This document shows positions 23,957 through 32,512 of a stretch of 39,401 nt of DNA, piece by piece. A program made the position numbers and the translations under genes. Below the pieces are notes generated by a model that worked only from the letters and a program-made list of their open reading frames with translations, was not told where the DNA came from and ran no database searches. This DNA comes from Acholeplasmataceae bacterium UBA2284 (lineage in GTDB: Bacteria > Bacillota_I > Bacilli_A > Acholeplasmatales > Acholeplasmataceae). The stretch spans positions 26,010 through 65,410 of the forward strand of contig DDWO01000010.1 of the NCBI GenBank assembly GCA_002345705.1, written 5' to 3'. The number at the start of each line of letters is the position of its first letter. Positions within the stretch are counted from its first letter, which is position 1.

Positions 23957-24388
23957 CTATTTTTTCACTATCTTATCTAAATCAGCAAATGCAGGATGTG
24001 GGCTTTTCTCTGGTTCAAAAGAAGCGTCATTAGCATCTGGATGATAGATGGTATAAGGTTTCTCGGATAGTATATATCCGAAGATTATGTCTTCAAGCTC
24101 TAGCGGATCTTCGAATGGAAAATCTGCTTCTTCAGTATTCCCAAAGATAATGACTTCATCGAAGCTCATTTCATAGGGTACTGGCTTTAATGTCTTAGAG
24201 CAAGCTAGCTCCATATTGACATCGACATGAATGTTCATGGTGAGCTCATCATGTTTGAAAAATATATCCGCTTTAACTTTTGCTGGCTCAATAGATAGTA
24301 CCTCTACTGAATCTTTAATCATTTTCGAATAATCAATGACAAGATCAATTGAGGTTTTCTCTTTTAACTCATGGATTGAATATTTCAT
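23957..24388 (-). CDS. yceD: YceD/DUF177 family protein
   Basis: The 143-residue acidic protein has the DUF177 hallmarks: an ELACSKTLKPVPYEM segment with the single conserved cysteine, an acidic middle (EEADFPFEDPLELEDIIF) and position directly upstream of rpmF. Family members are linked to 23S rRNA accumulation and ribosome assembly, best shown in E. coli and plants. It is the first gene of a two-gene operon with a consensus promoter. Confidence 0.88.
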   Translation of the reverse strand: MKYSIHELKEKTSIDLVIDYSKMIKDSVEVLSIEPAKVKADIFFKHDELTMNIHVDVNMELACSKTLKPVPYEMSFDEVIIFGNTEEADFPFEDPLELEDIIFGYILSEKPYTIYHPDANDASFEPEKSPHPAFADLDKIVKK

Positions 24389-24408
24389 AATATCACCTCA
24401 ACGAAAGT

Positions 24409-24437
24409 ATTATACATAATAATTTGATAAAAGTCAA
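24409..24437 (-). promoter_or_regulatory. Promoter of yceD-rpmF
   Basis: The minus strand has TTGACT (24437-24432), 17 bases, TATAAT (24414-24409). Close to consensus. Confidence 0.8.
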
Positions 24438-24454
24438 TCAATTGAATACATTTT

Positions 24455-24473
24455 AAAAAACCCCAGTGGGGTT
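24455..24473 (-). terminator. Terminator of the K/E-rich hypothetical gene
   Basis: AACCCC (24459-24464) and GGGGTT (24468-24473) with a three-base loop, then six U on the minus strand. Confidence 0.75.
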
Positions 24474-24474
24474 C

Positions 24475-25203
24475 TTAAAGTTTACGGCTTGTACGCACTT
24501 TACTCTTTAAAATTTCTAGTATTTTCGATTCTGTTTCTGTGAGTAAAGCATTTAATTCATATTCAGAATGTATATGGTGGTTTCTTAGGTGGAATGGGAC
24601 GATTGTTCCATCAGCTAAGCCAACCTCAAGATCTAACATGATATATTTTGGATGATCATTATTATCATATTTTATCGAGGTTTCCATGTGGACTACATCA
24701 AAATAATTGAATTCTCCAGCAACATCGAATGCTATATGTCCATTTCTATGGTCGACATTTGCTTGATGGTAAAATAAAGAGTCTAATCCAAAGAATAAAA
24801 CAGTAACAAGTGCTTGGTCATAAAGTAGTGTATAGGTACCATCAGGTTTTTTATCCAAGCGATATGAAACCTTTCCTTTATGATCAAATGCATCTGGGAC
24901 GGTAATCACTATTAAGGATTCATAGTCTGATTCTTTAATTGAAGAGAGTTGGTGTGCACGATTGATGACATGCTTATAGTCTTCATGAAGCATATCCTCA
25001 TAGGAATCCTCTGCACGTCCCTGAAATTTCTTGAAATATTTAGATGTGTATTTAGAACGGTTTTTAATCTTTTTAGATTTTTTTTCAACGGGTTCTTTAA
25101 TCTTTTCAGCTTTGACTTTCTTGCCTTTAGGTTCTTCAGTCAATTCATCTTCAATAAATTCTTCATTTTCGATAGATTGATTCTTATTTTTCTTTTCTTT
25201 CAT
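24475..25203 (-). CDS. Hypothetical protein with a lysine/glutamate-rich N-terminus
   Basis: I do not recognise this 242-residue protein. Residues 1-55 are low-complexity and dominated by K and E, probably disordered. From about residue 60 a globular part follows: a helix-rich segment (KYFKKFQGRAEDSYEDMLH), then alternating strands with many aromatic residues, and a final helix ending KSKVRTSRKL. There is no signal peptide or transmembrane helix, so it is cytoplasmic. It has its own promoter, an AAAGGTGG ribosome binding site and a terminator. A nucleic-acid or ribosome-associated role would fit the charged tail, but that is a guess. Confidence 0.7.
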   Translation of the reverse strand: MKEKKNKNQSIENEEFIEDELTEEPKGKKVKAEKIKEPVEKKSKKIKNRSKYTSKYFKKFQGRAEDSYEDMLHEDYKHVINRAHQLSSIKESDYESLIVITVPDAFDHKGKVSYRLDKKPDGTYTLLYDQALVTVLFFGLDSLFYHQANVDHRNGHIAFDVAGEFNYFDVVHMETSIKYDNNDHPKYIMLDLEVGLADGTIVPFHLRNHHIHSEYELNALLTETESKILEILKSKVRTSRKL

Positions 25204-25231
25204 GGCAATACCACCTTTCGCCTTCTATTCT

Positions 25232-25261
25232 ATTTTAACAAATATTTAAAATACTAGTCAA
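25232..25261 (-). promoter_or_regulatory. Promoter of the K/E-rich hypothetical gene
   Basis: The minus strand has TTGACT (25261-25256), 18 bases and TGT-TAAAAT (-10 at 25237-25232). Confidence 0.65.
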
Positions 25262-25280
25262 CTTTTCGTATGCTTTTGGA

Positions 25281-25299
25281 TGATATTTATCAAATATCA
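25281..25299. repeat. Inverted repeat between lplA and the hypothetical gene
   Basis: Arms TGATATTT (25281-25288) and AAATATCA (25292-25299) flank ATC. It lies 13 bases after lplA and upstream of the next promoter. No U-run follows on the minus strand, so it is either a poor terminator or a protein-binding site. Confidence 0.4.
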
Positions 25300-25312
25300 A
25301 GCATGTTTGATG

Positions 25313-26302
25313 TTATTCTCCTAAAATGCCTTCAAATAACAGGTTTCTGAAGTCTTCTGTCTTGGAATCTAATATATAATCTTCTATTGAATTTTCGCTT
25401 AATACACGGGTTATACTTTCTTTATCATAGGGTAAATCGATAAATTTCTCTTCAAAATCCAGTAATTGTTTTTTATCGAAAAAATCACCTTGAATCGCTA
25501 AATTTTTAATAACGCCTTCTGCTAAATCAAGCTTGATTTCAAATAAACCGCCTGGAATTCTTTTTTTAAGTATTTTTGTATATGCTGGTTGTTTTTTGTA
25601 AATCCATTCCTTAGTCTGAAATTTTTTAGATAATTCATGGATTTCTTTGATTTCTTGTTTGCTTAAAACATAGGTTTGATTGGTCAATGTATTCTCGAAA
25701 TGCTTAATCAGCTGCTCTTGAGTGAGTCCTTTTAAATAAGGCTTTAAATTGGTCACTCTAGATCTTACAGAATCTATACCCTTAGATACTAATTTTTCAT
25801 CACTTGGAGAGATTGCTCTAACCATCGTCTCTAAATCACAATCATAAAGGAAAGTCCCATGCATCAGCATGCCATACTTATTTTGCAAAAATGCATTTCC
25901 AGATATTTTTTTACCATCGAATAATAAATCATTTCGACCAGAAAACTCGATATTTATATCAAGCAATTTCATTGAATCAATAATTTTTGATAAATAGGTT
26001 TTAAATGTGAATTCTTTGTTTGTTCTTTTTGTAACAATTGAAAACATTGTATTTCTGTGATCGGCATAAACACAACCACCTCCGGTAGGTCTGCGGTACA
26101 CATCAATACTATTTTCTTTTAGAAAATCTAAATTCACTTCATTTTCAATAACTTGATTTTTCCCAATGACAACACCATGGATTTCCCAAGTAAAGAAAAA
26201 TGTCTCGTCATTTTTAAGTAATTTGGTTAATACATACTCCTCTAATGCAAAATAAAAATATGGCTTTAAATTTCCTTCATTATTATGTCTAATTAGAATC
26301 AT
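25313..26302 (-). CDS. lplA: Lipoate-protein ligase A
   Basis: The 329-residue protein has the lipoate ligase hallmarks: RRPTGGGCVYADHR (70-83, the RRxSGGG loop), the catalytic lysine region GKKISGNA, and a C-terminal accessory domain from about 245. It attaches lipoate, via lipoyl-AMP, to E2 and H proteins of dehydrogenase complexes. GGAGG lies six bases before the ATG. No dehydrogenase complex gene is adjacent. A lone ligase suggests lipoate salvage, though biosynthesis genes elsewhere cannot be excluded. Confidence 0.93.
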   Translation of the reverse strand: MILIRHNNEGNLKPYFYFALEEYVLTKLLKNDETFFFTWEIHGVVIGKNQVIENEVNLDFLKENSIDVYRRPTGGGCVYADHRNTMFSIVTKRTNKEFTFKTYLSKIIDSMKLLDINIEFSGRNDLLFDGKKISGNAFLQNKYGMLMHGTFLYDCDLETMVRAISPSDEKLVSKGIDSVRSRVTNLKPYLKGLTQEQLIKHFENTLTNQTYVLSKQEIKEIHELSKKFQTKEWIYKKQPAYTKILKKRIPGGLFEIKLDLAEGVIKNLAIQGDFFDKKQLLDFEEKFIDLPYDKESITRVLSENSIEDYILDSKTEDFRNLLFEGILGE

Positions 26303-26334
26303 AAAAGTCCTCCAAAAAGGTATTTTTCTAAATT

Positions 26335-26343
26335 AATTATAAC
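26335..26343 (-). promoter_or_regulatory. Extended -10 promoter of lplA
   Basis: The minus strand reads TGT-TATAAT about 30 bases ahead of lplA. Confidence 0.55.
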
Positions 26344-26452
26344 ATGGTTGCTCATGATTATGAAACATAGAGACTTTTATATAAGAAATAAATAAAAATA
26401 TACTTATTTTCAATATTGATAAGTTAGCAAAATGGAAAAACTAAAGTAATAA

Positions 26453-26461
26453 TGATATAAT
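26453..26461 (+). promoter_or_regulatory. Extended -10 promoter of the DUF2177-FakAB-DUF1295 operon
   Basis: TGA-TATAAT with transcription expected near 26468. The -35 region (TGGAAA, 26433-26438) is weak. Confidence 0.55.
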
Positions 26462-26485
26462 GAGTCTAAATAAGGGAGGTTTATT

Positions 26486-26887
26486 ATGCTACTTTTTCTA
26501 AAGCTTTATGGCATTTCATTTATTATCTTTTTTGCTATTGATTTACTCTGGTTGGGGATTATTGCCAAAAATATTTATCAGAGATATATAGGTGAGTTAT
26601 TAAGACCAGATGTCAATTGGGTTGCAGCGATTTTATTCTATCTTTTATTTATTGGAGGGCTAGTCATCTTTGTCTTAATGCCAGCTGTAGATTCAGGTTC
26701 ATGGGTAAAAGCACTTCTGCTTGGTGCATTGTTTGGATTCATCACCTATGCAACCTATGATCTAACAAATCTAGCTACATTAAAGGGTTGGCCAATTCAA
26801 ATAACAATTATCGATTTAATTTGGGGGACATTCCTTGGTGCTTCAACAAGCACATTGTCCTATTTAGCTTATAAACTCATATTTTAA
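26486..26887 (+). CDS. DUF2177 family membrane protein
   Basis: The 133-residue protein has four hydrophobic helices and the DUF2177 pattern: FFAIDLLWLGIIAKNIYQRYIG at the start and GFITYATYDLTNLATLKGWP in the third helix region. From memory, such proteins recur beside DUF1295, cyclopropane fatty acid synthase-like and amine-oxidase-like genes, implying a role in membrane lipid modification, but none is characterised to my knowledge. AGGGAGG precedes the ATG. The next gene starts ten bases after its stop, and the third gene of the unit is DUF1295. Confidence 0.85.
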   Translation: MLLFLKLYGISFIIFFAIDLLWLGIIAKNIYQRYIGELLRPDVNWVAAILFYLLFIGGLVIFVLMPAVDSGSWVKALLLGALFGFITYATYDLTNLATLKGWPIQITIIDLIWGTFLGASTSTLSYLAYKLIF

Positions 26888-26897
26888 GAGGTGAATG

Positions 26898-28673
26898 ATG
26901 ACTACATCCGTGTTAACAAATGAATTAATCTACAAATCATTTATAATTGGTGCTAAAAATGTCATTCAAGAAAAAAACAGTTTGAATGCCATCAATGTGT
27001 TTCCAGTACCCGATGGAGATACAGGAAGTAATCTTGCATCCATGATGACAAGCATTATTGAAAAATCAGTTTTAGGTGAGACAAGTGAAGAAACTATTCA
27101 ATCCATCGCTGATGCAGCGATTGTTGGTGCTAGAGGTAACTCTGGTATTATTTTCGCACAATATATCCATGGATTCTCAAAGGGCTTTAAAAACGATGTT
27201 ATCGATACCGATACATTTATTGAAAATGCATCTAGTGCTGCTGATTATGCCTATCAATCTATTTCAAAGCCTGTTGAGGGTACAATGATAACTGTTATGC
27301 GTACATGGGCAAATGCACTCCGTGAATTTAAGCATGCTGCATCCTCCTTCTTAGAGCTTCTTAATCATGCCTTTGAATCAGCGAAAGAGGAGCTTGCTAG
27401 AACACCTGAAAAGCTAGCAGTCCTCAAGGAAAACAAAGTTGTTGATGCTGGAGCTAAAGGCTTTGTTCACTTTATTGAAGGCTTCATTAAAGCACAAAAG
27501 GGTGAAGATGTTGAAATACATGCTGAAGTTGAAAAGATTAATGAGCTTCATGTAGAGCATTTAGAGGATTCACTTCATAGATATTGTACAGAAGCATTAC
27601 TTAGAGGTAAAAATCTAAATTTAGAACAAATGAGATCCGAATTAGAAAAGCTTGGAGATTCACTGGTTGTTGCAGGTAGTGAAAGAACTGCAAGAGTTCA
27701 TATTCATACCGACCATCCTGATGAAGTATTTGCATATATTGCAAGTATGTCAAATATTAGTGAACAAAAGGTAGATGATATGAAGCGTCAATTTGAAGCT
27801 GCTAATCATCGTAAATATCCAATTGCTATCGTCACTGACTCCATCGCAGATTTACCTGATGAAATGATTGATAATTACCAAATTCACCAATTTCCTATTA
27901 GCCTACTCATCAATGATACAACCTATTATGATAAGGTCACGATTAGAAGTGAAAGATTCTATAAGATGATGGATTCCTTAAAGGTTTATCCAACGTCAAG
28001 TCAGCCAAATGCGAAAAGCTTAGAAAACTTCTTCTCATTTTTAACAACCTATTATAAGGAAGTGGTTGTTTTAACTGTTTCTAAGGAAATGAGTGGAACC
28101 TATCAAGCATTTGTTGAAGCCGCTTCTAAGTTTAATGATCAAAAGATTCACGTGATTAACACCAAACAGAATTCCGGTGCTGAAGGTTTACTTGTTTTGA
28201 AAACTGCAGAGCTCATCCAAAGTGGAAAATCCTATGAGGAAGTGATTGCTGAAGTTGAAAAATTAAGAGAACAAACCAAAATACTTGTTAGCGTTAAGAC
28301 ATTAAAGTATATGGTTCGCTCTGGTAGAGTGTCTAAGGTTACAGGAATTGCAGGAAAAATCATGAATTTAAAGCCAGTTATTTCTATCGATAGTGATGGA
28401 AAAGGCATTATCTTTGATAAAGGCTTAAGCATTAAATCCAGCAATAAAAAGATATTTAAGCATGTTAAAGAAGTTCAAGACACCTATGGTATTGAATCCT
28501 ATGCAATCGTTCATGCGAATGCTTGGGATAGAGCTAAGGATTATGAAGAAATATATACTGCATTAATAGGTAAGAAGCCTAGCTATGTGATGGATATTTC
28601 GACAGTTGTAGCGATGAGTGCTGGTATAGGAACAGTTGCCATTGCCTACATCAGAAATGAGGATAAAAAATAA
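26898..28673 (+). CDS. FakA-FakB fusion: DhaL/DAK2 kinase domain joined to a DegV fatty-acid-binding domain
   Basis: The 591-residue protein has three parts. Residues 1-200 are a DhaL/DAK2 kinase domain with NVFPVPDGDTGSN (33-45), GARGNSGIIFAQY and KPVEGTMITVMR. Residues about 220-300 resemble the FakA middle domain, with C230 and H268-I-H270 spaced like the zinc ligands of staphylococcal FakA. Residues 308-591 are a DegV/EDD domain starting IAIVTDSIADLP, with TSSQPN and SGTYQAF. In fatty acid kinase, FakA phosphorylates fatty acid carried by separate FakB; both functions are in one chain here. I chose the ATG at 26898, seven bases after GAGG, over 26895. The stop overlaps the next ATG (TAATG). 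Confidence 0.88.
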   Translation: MTTSVLTNELIYKSFIIGAKNVIQEKNSLNAINVFPVPDGDTGSNLASMMTSIIEKSVLGETSEETIQSIADAAIVGARGNSGIIFAQYIHGFSKGFKNDVIDTDTFIENASSAADYAYQSISKPVEGTMITVMRTWANALREFKHAASSFLELLNHAFESAKEELARTPEKLAVLKENKVVDAGAKGFVHFIEGFIKAQKGEDVEIHAEVEKINELHVEHLEDSLHRYCTEALLRGKNLNLEQMRSELEKLGDSLVVAGSERTARVHIHTDHPDEVFAYIASMSNISEQKVDDMKRQFEAANHRKYPIAIVTDSIADLPDEMIDNYQIHQFPISLLINDTTYYDKVTIRSERFYKMMDSLKVYPTSSQPNAKSLENFFSFLTTYYKEVVVLTVSKEMSGTYQAFVEAASKFNDQKIHVINTKQNSGAEGLLVLKTAELIQSGKSYEEVIAEVEKLREQTKILVSVKTLKYMVRSGRVSKVTGIAGKIMNLKPVISIDSDGKGIIFDKGLSIKSSNKKIFKHVKEVQDTYGIESYAIVHANAWDRAKDYEEIYTALIGKKPSYVMDISTVVAMSAGIGTVAIAYIRNEDKK

Positions 28674-29452
28674 TGTTATTTTTAGTCAATGCGGTTGCAT
28701 TGTTCGTATTTTTTAATATGTTTTTCGTTATTGCTCAGCTCAAAAAAAATAATGGAATTGCCGATATGGCATGGGGGTTAGGATTTGTCGTTGTTGCAGT
28801 GACTTCACTTCTATTTACAGGTGATTATTCAATCCAAGCCTTAGCGGTAACACTTCTAGTTATTTTATGGGGTTTTAGATTATTCTTCTATATTGGTTTG
28901 AGAAACTGGTCGAAACCTGAAGATTTTAGATATGTTGAGATGAGAAAAAAATGGAAAACAAATGTAGGACTTAAGGCGTATTTCATCGTCTTTATGCTTC
29001 AAATGTCATTTCTTTATGTAATATCTCTTCCAATTCAACTCGTAAATCTTGAAAACGTTACATTGAACTTAACTGGTTATATCATTTTAGGAGCTGGCGT
29101 GTTCCTTTGGATCATTGGATTCTATTTTGAAGCAGTTGGTGACCTTCAGTTAAAAAACTTCAAGAAAAATCCTGAAAATAAGGGAAAGATTTTAAGTACA
29201 GGATTATGGAAATATACGAGACATCCAAATTATTTTGGTGAAGCCTTAATGTGGTGGAGTGTATGGATTGTTTCCATGTCGACACTATCATTAACTAGTC
29301 TTTATGGAATTATAGGACCTATATTTATTACTTATTTACTCCTTTATGTTTCAGGTGTTCCATTACTAGAAAAGAAATATAAAAATAATGAAGCTTTTCA
29401 AGCCTATGCGAAAAAAACTTCAATTTTCTTCCCATTACCACCTAAAAAATAA
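28673..29452 (+). CDS. DUF1295 family membrane protein (steroid 5-alpha-reductase-like)
   Basis: The 259-residue protein has about six to seven hydrophobic helices and the DUF1295 features: NNGIADMAWGLGF early, LWGFRLFFYIGLRN, and the C-terminal STGLWKYTRHPNYFGEALMWW, the NADPH-binding-like motif shared with steroid reductases and isoprenylcysteine methyltransferases. It may reduce or modify a lipid; the substrate is unknown. Its start codon overlaps the stop of the FakA-FakB fusion by one base, so the two are translationally coupled. Confidence 0.88.
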   Translation: MLFLVNAVALFVFFNMFFVIAQLKKNNGIADMAWGLGFVVVAVTSLLFTGDYSIQALAVTLLVILWGFRLFFYIGLRNWSKPEDFRYVEMRKKWKTNVGLKAYFIVFMLQMSFLYVISLPIQLVNLENVTLNLTGYIILGAGVFLWIIGFYFEAVGDLQLKNFKKNPENKGKILSTGLWKYTRHPNYFGEALMWWSVWIVSMSTLSLTSLYGIIGPIFITYLLLYVSGVPLLEKKYKNNEAFQAYAKKTSIFFPLPPKK

Positions 29453-29455
29453 TAA

Positions 29456-29488
29456 AGAAAAAAACCAGAAAAAAATCTGGTTTTTTTT
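29456..29488. terminator. Bidirectional terminator between the DUF1295 gene and dnaJ
   Basis: Stem AACCAGA (29463-29469) and TCTGGTT (29476-29482) with an A-rich loop. Eight T follow on the + strand and a matching A-tract gives U on the minus strand. Confidence 0.85.
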
Positions 29489-29504
29489 ATCTTCTTTCAT
29501 CAAA

Positions 29505-30629
29505 TTAGTTTTTAAACATATTTTTGAATTTTTCCCAATTTGATTCTTTATCCTTTTTTTCTAATCTTTCTAGATCTTCATAAAGCTTCTTTTCGGCATT
29601 GGATATATTCTTAGGTGTTTTCACTTGAATCACAACCTGTTGATCACCCTTACGTTTAGATCGAACGTTTGCAACACCCTTTTCACGCATTCTAAGAATT
29701 GTTCCATGCTCAATACCCGCTGGAATCTTTAAATCAACGTCACCATAAATGGTTGGTATTTCAACAGTGGCTCCTAATACTGCTTGCGTAAATGTAATTG
29801 GAACCTCAAGAATGATATCATCACCTTGTCTTTGAAAAACCTTATGAGGTCTAACTCTGAAGTTAAGGAATAAATCTCCTTTTTCTCCACCTTTAGTTCC
29901 TCCTGAACCATAGCCTGCAACCTTTAAGGACATGTTATTATCGACACCTGCTGGAATATTAACATCCACAGTTTTCTGATTTTTAACTCTACCCTTACCA
30001 TTACATGTATTACAACGTTTTTTAATGATTTTACCCGCACCACCGCATTTTGGACAAACCTGTTGTGTACGCATCGCACCAAACATCGTGCGTTGCTCTA
30101 CATTAATAAATCCATCTCCATGACAGCGATCACAGGCTTCGATATCCTTACTGGATTCAGCACCTGAGCCGTGACAAACATGACATTCTTCATCGACTTC
30201 AACATTGATGGTTTTTTTAGAGCCCAAAACAGCGTCCATAAAATCGATGGTCATTGTGCGCTCTAAATCATCACCACGTTGTGGTCCATTATAGTTTTGT
30301 TGGGAACGAGTTCTTCCTCCACCACCAAAAAACTGGCTGAAAATATCGGAGAATCCTCCCATATCACCAAAGCCACCAAAGCCCTGTCCACCAGCACCAC
30401 CAAAAGGATTACCTTGATGACCATATTGGTCATAACCAGCTCTCTTTTGTGGGTCGCTTAGTGTATCATAAGCCTCTTGTACTTCCTTGAATTTTTTTTC
30501 TGCATCTTGCTCCTTAGAAACATCAGGATGATATTTCTTCGCTAAGCCACGATACGCTTTTTTTATTTCATCATCTGACGCACCCTTGGAAATCCCAAGG
30601 ACGTCATAGTAATCTCTTTTATCTGCCAT
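29505..30629 (-). CDS. dnaJ: Chaperone DnaJ
   Basis: The 374-residue DnaJ is complete: J domain with HPD (34-36), a G/F-rich linker (GGAGGQGFGGFGDMGGF), four zinc-finger repeats (CHVCHGSG, CDRCHGDG, CPKCGGAG, CNTCNGKG) and the C-terminal substrate-binding domains. It delivers unfolded clients to DnaK and stimulates its ATPase. It is the last gene of hrcA-grpE-dnaK-dnaJ, 50 bases after dnaK, with a stem-loop in that gap. GGAG precedes the ATG by eight bases. Confidence 0.97.
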   Translation of the reverse strand: MADKRDYYDVLGISKGASDDEIKKAYRGLAKKYHPDVSKEQDAEKKFKEVQEAYDTLSDPQKRAGYDQYGHQGNPFGGAGGQGFGGFGDMGGFSDIFSQFFGGGGRTRSQQNYNGPQRGDDLERTMTIDFMDAVLGSKKTINVEVDEECHVCHGSGAESSKDIEACDRCHGDGFINVEQRTMFGAMRTQQVCPKCGGAGKIIKKRCNTCNGKGRVKNQKTVDVNIPAGVDNNMSLKVAGYGSGGTKGGEKGDLFLNFRVRPHKVFQRQGDDIILEVPITFTQAVLGATVEIPTIYGDVDLKIPAGIEHGTILRMREKGVANVRSKRKGDQQVVIQVKTPKNISNAEKKLYEDLERLEKKDKESNWEKFKNMFKN

Positions 30630-30649
30630 AACATCAACTCCATAGTTTA

Positions 30650-30671
30650 AAGTAGGACAGGAGTCCTACTT
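30650..30671 (-). ncRNA. Stem-loop in the dnaK-dnaJ gap (processing or attenuation element)
   Basis: Perfect 9-bp arms AAGTAGGAC (30650-30658) and GTCCTACTT (30663-30671) with a four-base loop. No U-run follows on the minus strand, so it is not a standard terminator. Setting the DnaK/DnaJ ratio through processing or stability is an inference. Confidence 0.5.
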
Positions 30672-30679
30672 AATTATTT

Positions 30680-32512
30680 TTATTTTTCTTCGAATTCTGC
30701 ATCGACAGTGTTGTCACTATCTTTGTGGTTTTGATCTTCTTTTTCACCATGCTCAGCTTGATGTTTTTCTTGTGCCTTTTGATATGCCTTGACAGCAATT
30801 TCTTGAGCATCCTTTTCAAGCGCTTCTTTTCTTGATTTGATTAAGTCAATATCAGTACCGTTTAATGCATCTTCAAGATCTTTAATTAAACCCTGGAGTT
30901 TAGTCTTAGTAGATGGATCAACTTCATCCTTTAAATCTTCAATTGCTTTATTGGTTTGGAAAATTAAGTTTGAAGCTTCATTTCTAGTATCCGCTTCTTC
31001 GCGTTTCTTCTTATCTGCTTCTGCTTGTTCTTCAGCTTCCTTAACCATACGTTCAATATCTTCCTTAGATAATGATCCAGTTCCGCTAATAGTAATCTTT
31101 TGTTCCTTATTTGTACCTAAATCCTTCGCTTTTACCGATACGATACCATTCGCATCAATATCAAATGATACTTCGATTTGAGGAACGCCACGTGGTGCTG
31201 GTGGAATGCTTCCTAATTGGAATCTTCCTAAAGTCTTATTATCAGCAGCCATGCTTCTTTCCCCTTGAAGGACATGAATATCTACTGCTGGCTGATTATC
31301 AGCTGCAGTTGAGAATACCTGTGACTTCGATGTTGGGATTGTAGTATTTCTTTCGATTAATTTTGTAAATACTCCACCTAATGTTTCAATACCAAGTGAT
31401 AGTGGTGTAACGTCAAGTAATAGAACGTCTTTGACATCACCAGCAAGTACTCCACCTTGAATAGCAGCACCCATTGCTACAACTTCATCAGGGTTTACGC
31501 TCTTATTAGGCTCTTTATTTAATTCTCTCTTCACCATTTCTTGTACAGCTGGAGTACGTGTAGAACCACCAACTAAAAGAACTTGGTCAATATCTTTATG
31601 TGTCATTTTCGCATCAGATAATGCTCTTCTTACTGGTCCAACGCAACGTTCAATTAAACCTGCAGTTAACTCATTAAATTTCGCACGTGTTAAGGTCATT
31701 TCTAAATGAAGTGGACCTGCAACTCCCATGGAAATAAATGGTAGAGAGATTTGTGAGGAGGTTACTCCTGAAAGTTCTTTTTTAGCCTTTTCAGCAGCAT
31801 CCTTTAATCTCTGAAGAGCCATCTTATCTAAGGATAAGTCGACTTTATTTTCTTTTTTAAATTCTTCAACTAAGTATTTAATGATTAGATCATCAAAATC
31901 ATCTCCACCAAGCTTATTGTCACCAGATGTTGAAATAACTTCAAATGTACCATCTGCTAGTCTTAGGATAGATACGTCAAATGTTCCTCCACCTAAGTCG
32001 AAGACTAGAACTGTTTGTTCCTTATCTGTCTTATCAATACCATAAGCTAATGCAGCTGCAGTTGGTTCATTGATGATACGCTTAACATCTAGGCCTGCAA
32101 TTTTACCTGCATCCTTAGTTGCTTGTCTTTGAGCATCGTTAAAATATGCTGGTACAGTAATAACTGCTTGAGTGACTGTAGCTCCTAGATAATCCTCAGC
32201 TGTTTTCTTTAAATTTTGTAGAATCATCGCTGAAATTTCTTGTGGAGTATATTTCTTTCCATTAATATCCACACGGTAATTTAAATCACCCATATGACGT
32301 TTAATTGAGCTTACTGTGTTTGGATTAGTAATTACTTGACGTTTAGCAACGTCACCTACTGTAATTTCATCGCCTTTAAATGATACGACTGATGGTGTTG
32401 TTCTTCCACCTTCAGCATTTGTAATAACTTTGACTTCTCCACCTTCCATTACGGAAACGCATGAGTTGGTAGTTCCTAAGTCGATACCAATAATTTTATT
32501 CGTCTTTGCCAT
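30680..32512 (-). CDS. dnaK: Chaperone DnaK (Hsp70)
   Basis: The protein of 610 residues has the Hsp70 nucleotide-binding domain (IGIDLGTTNSCV, VFDLGGGTFDVSIL, VLLVGGSTRTPAV), linker DVLLLDVTPLSLGIE and the substrate domain with a charged C-terminal tail ending VDAEFEEK. I start at the ATG at 32512 (MAKTNKIIG), the conserved DnaK N-terminus; an in-frame GTG at 32524 overlaps the ribosome binding site. The gene start is nested in the last bases of grpE, implying coupled translation. It is controlled through the HrcA/CIRCE promoter upstream of hrcA. Confidence 0.97.
   Translation of the reverse strand: MAKTNKIIGIDLGTTNSCVSVMEGGEVKVITNAEGGRTTPSVVSFKGDEITVGDVAKRQVITNPNTVSSIKRHMGDLNYRVDINGKKYTPQEISAMILQNLKKTAEDYLGATVTQAVITVPAYFNDAQRQATKDAGKIAGLDVKRIINEPTAAALAYGIDKTDKEQTVLVFDLGGGTFDVSILRLADGTFEVISTSGDNKLGGDDFDDLIIKYLVEEFKKENKVDLSLDKMALQRLKDAAEKAKKELSGVTSSQISLPFISMGVAGPLHLEMTLTRAKFNELTAGLIERCVGPVRRALSDAKMTHKDIDQVLLVGGSTRTPAVQEMVKRELNKEPNKSVNPDEVVAMGAAIQGGVLAGDVKDVLLLDVTPLSLGIETLGGVFTKLIERNTTIPTSKSQVFSTAADNQPAVDIHVLQGERSMAADNKTLGRFQLGSIPPAPRGVPQIEVSFDIDANGIVSVKAKDLGTNKEQKITISGTGSLSKEDIERMVKEAEEQAEADKKKREEADTRNEASNLIFQTNKAIEDLKDEVDPSTKTKLQGLIKDLEDALNGTDIDLIKSRKEALEKDAQEIAVKAYQKAQEKHQAEHGEKEDQNHKDSDNTVDAEFEEK

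Noticed and set aside
25281..25299. Inverted repeat after lplA as a standard terminator
   Set aside because: No U-run follows on the minus strand and the stem is AT-rich, so it is listed only as a repeat.
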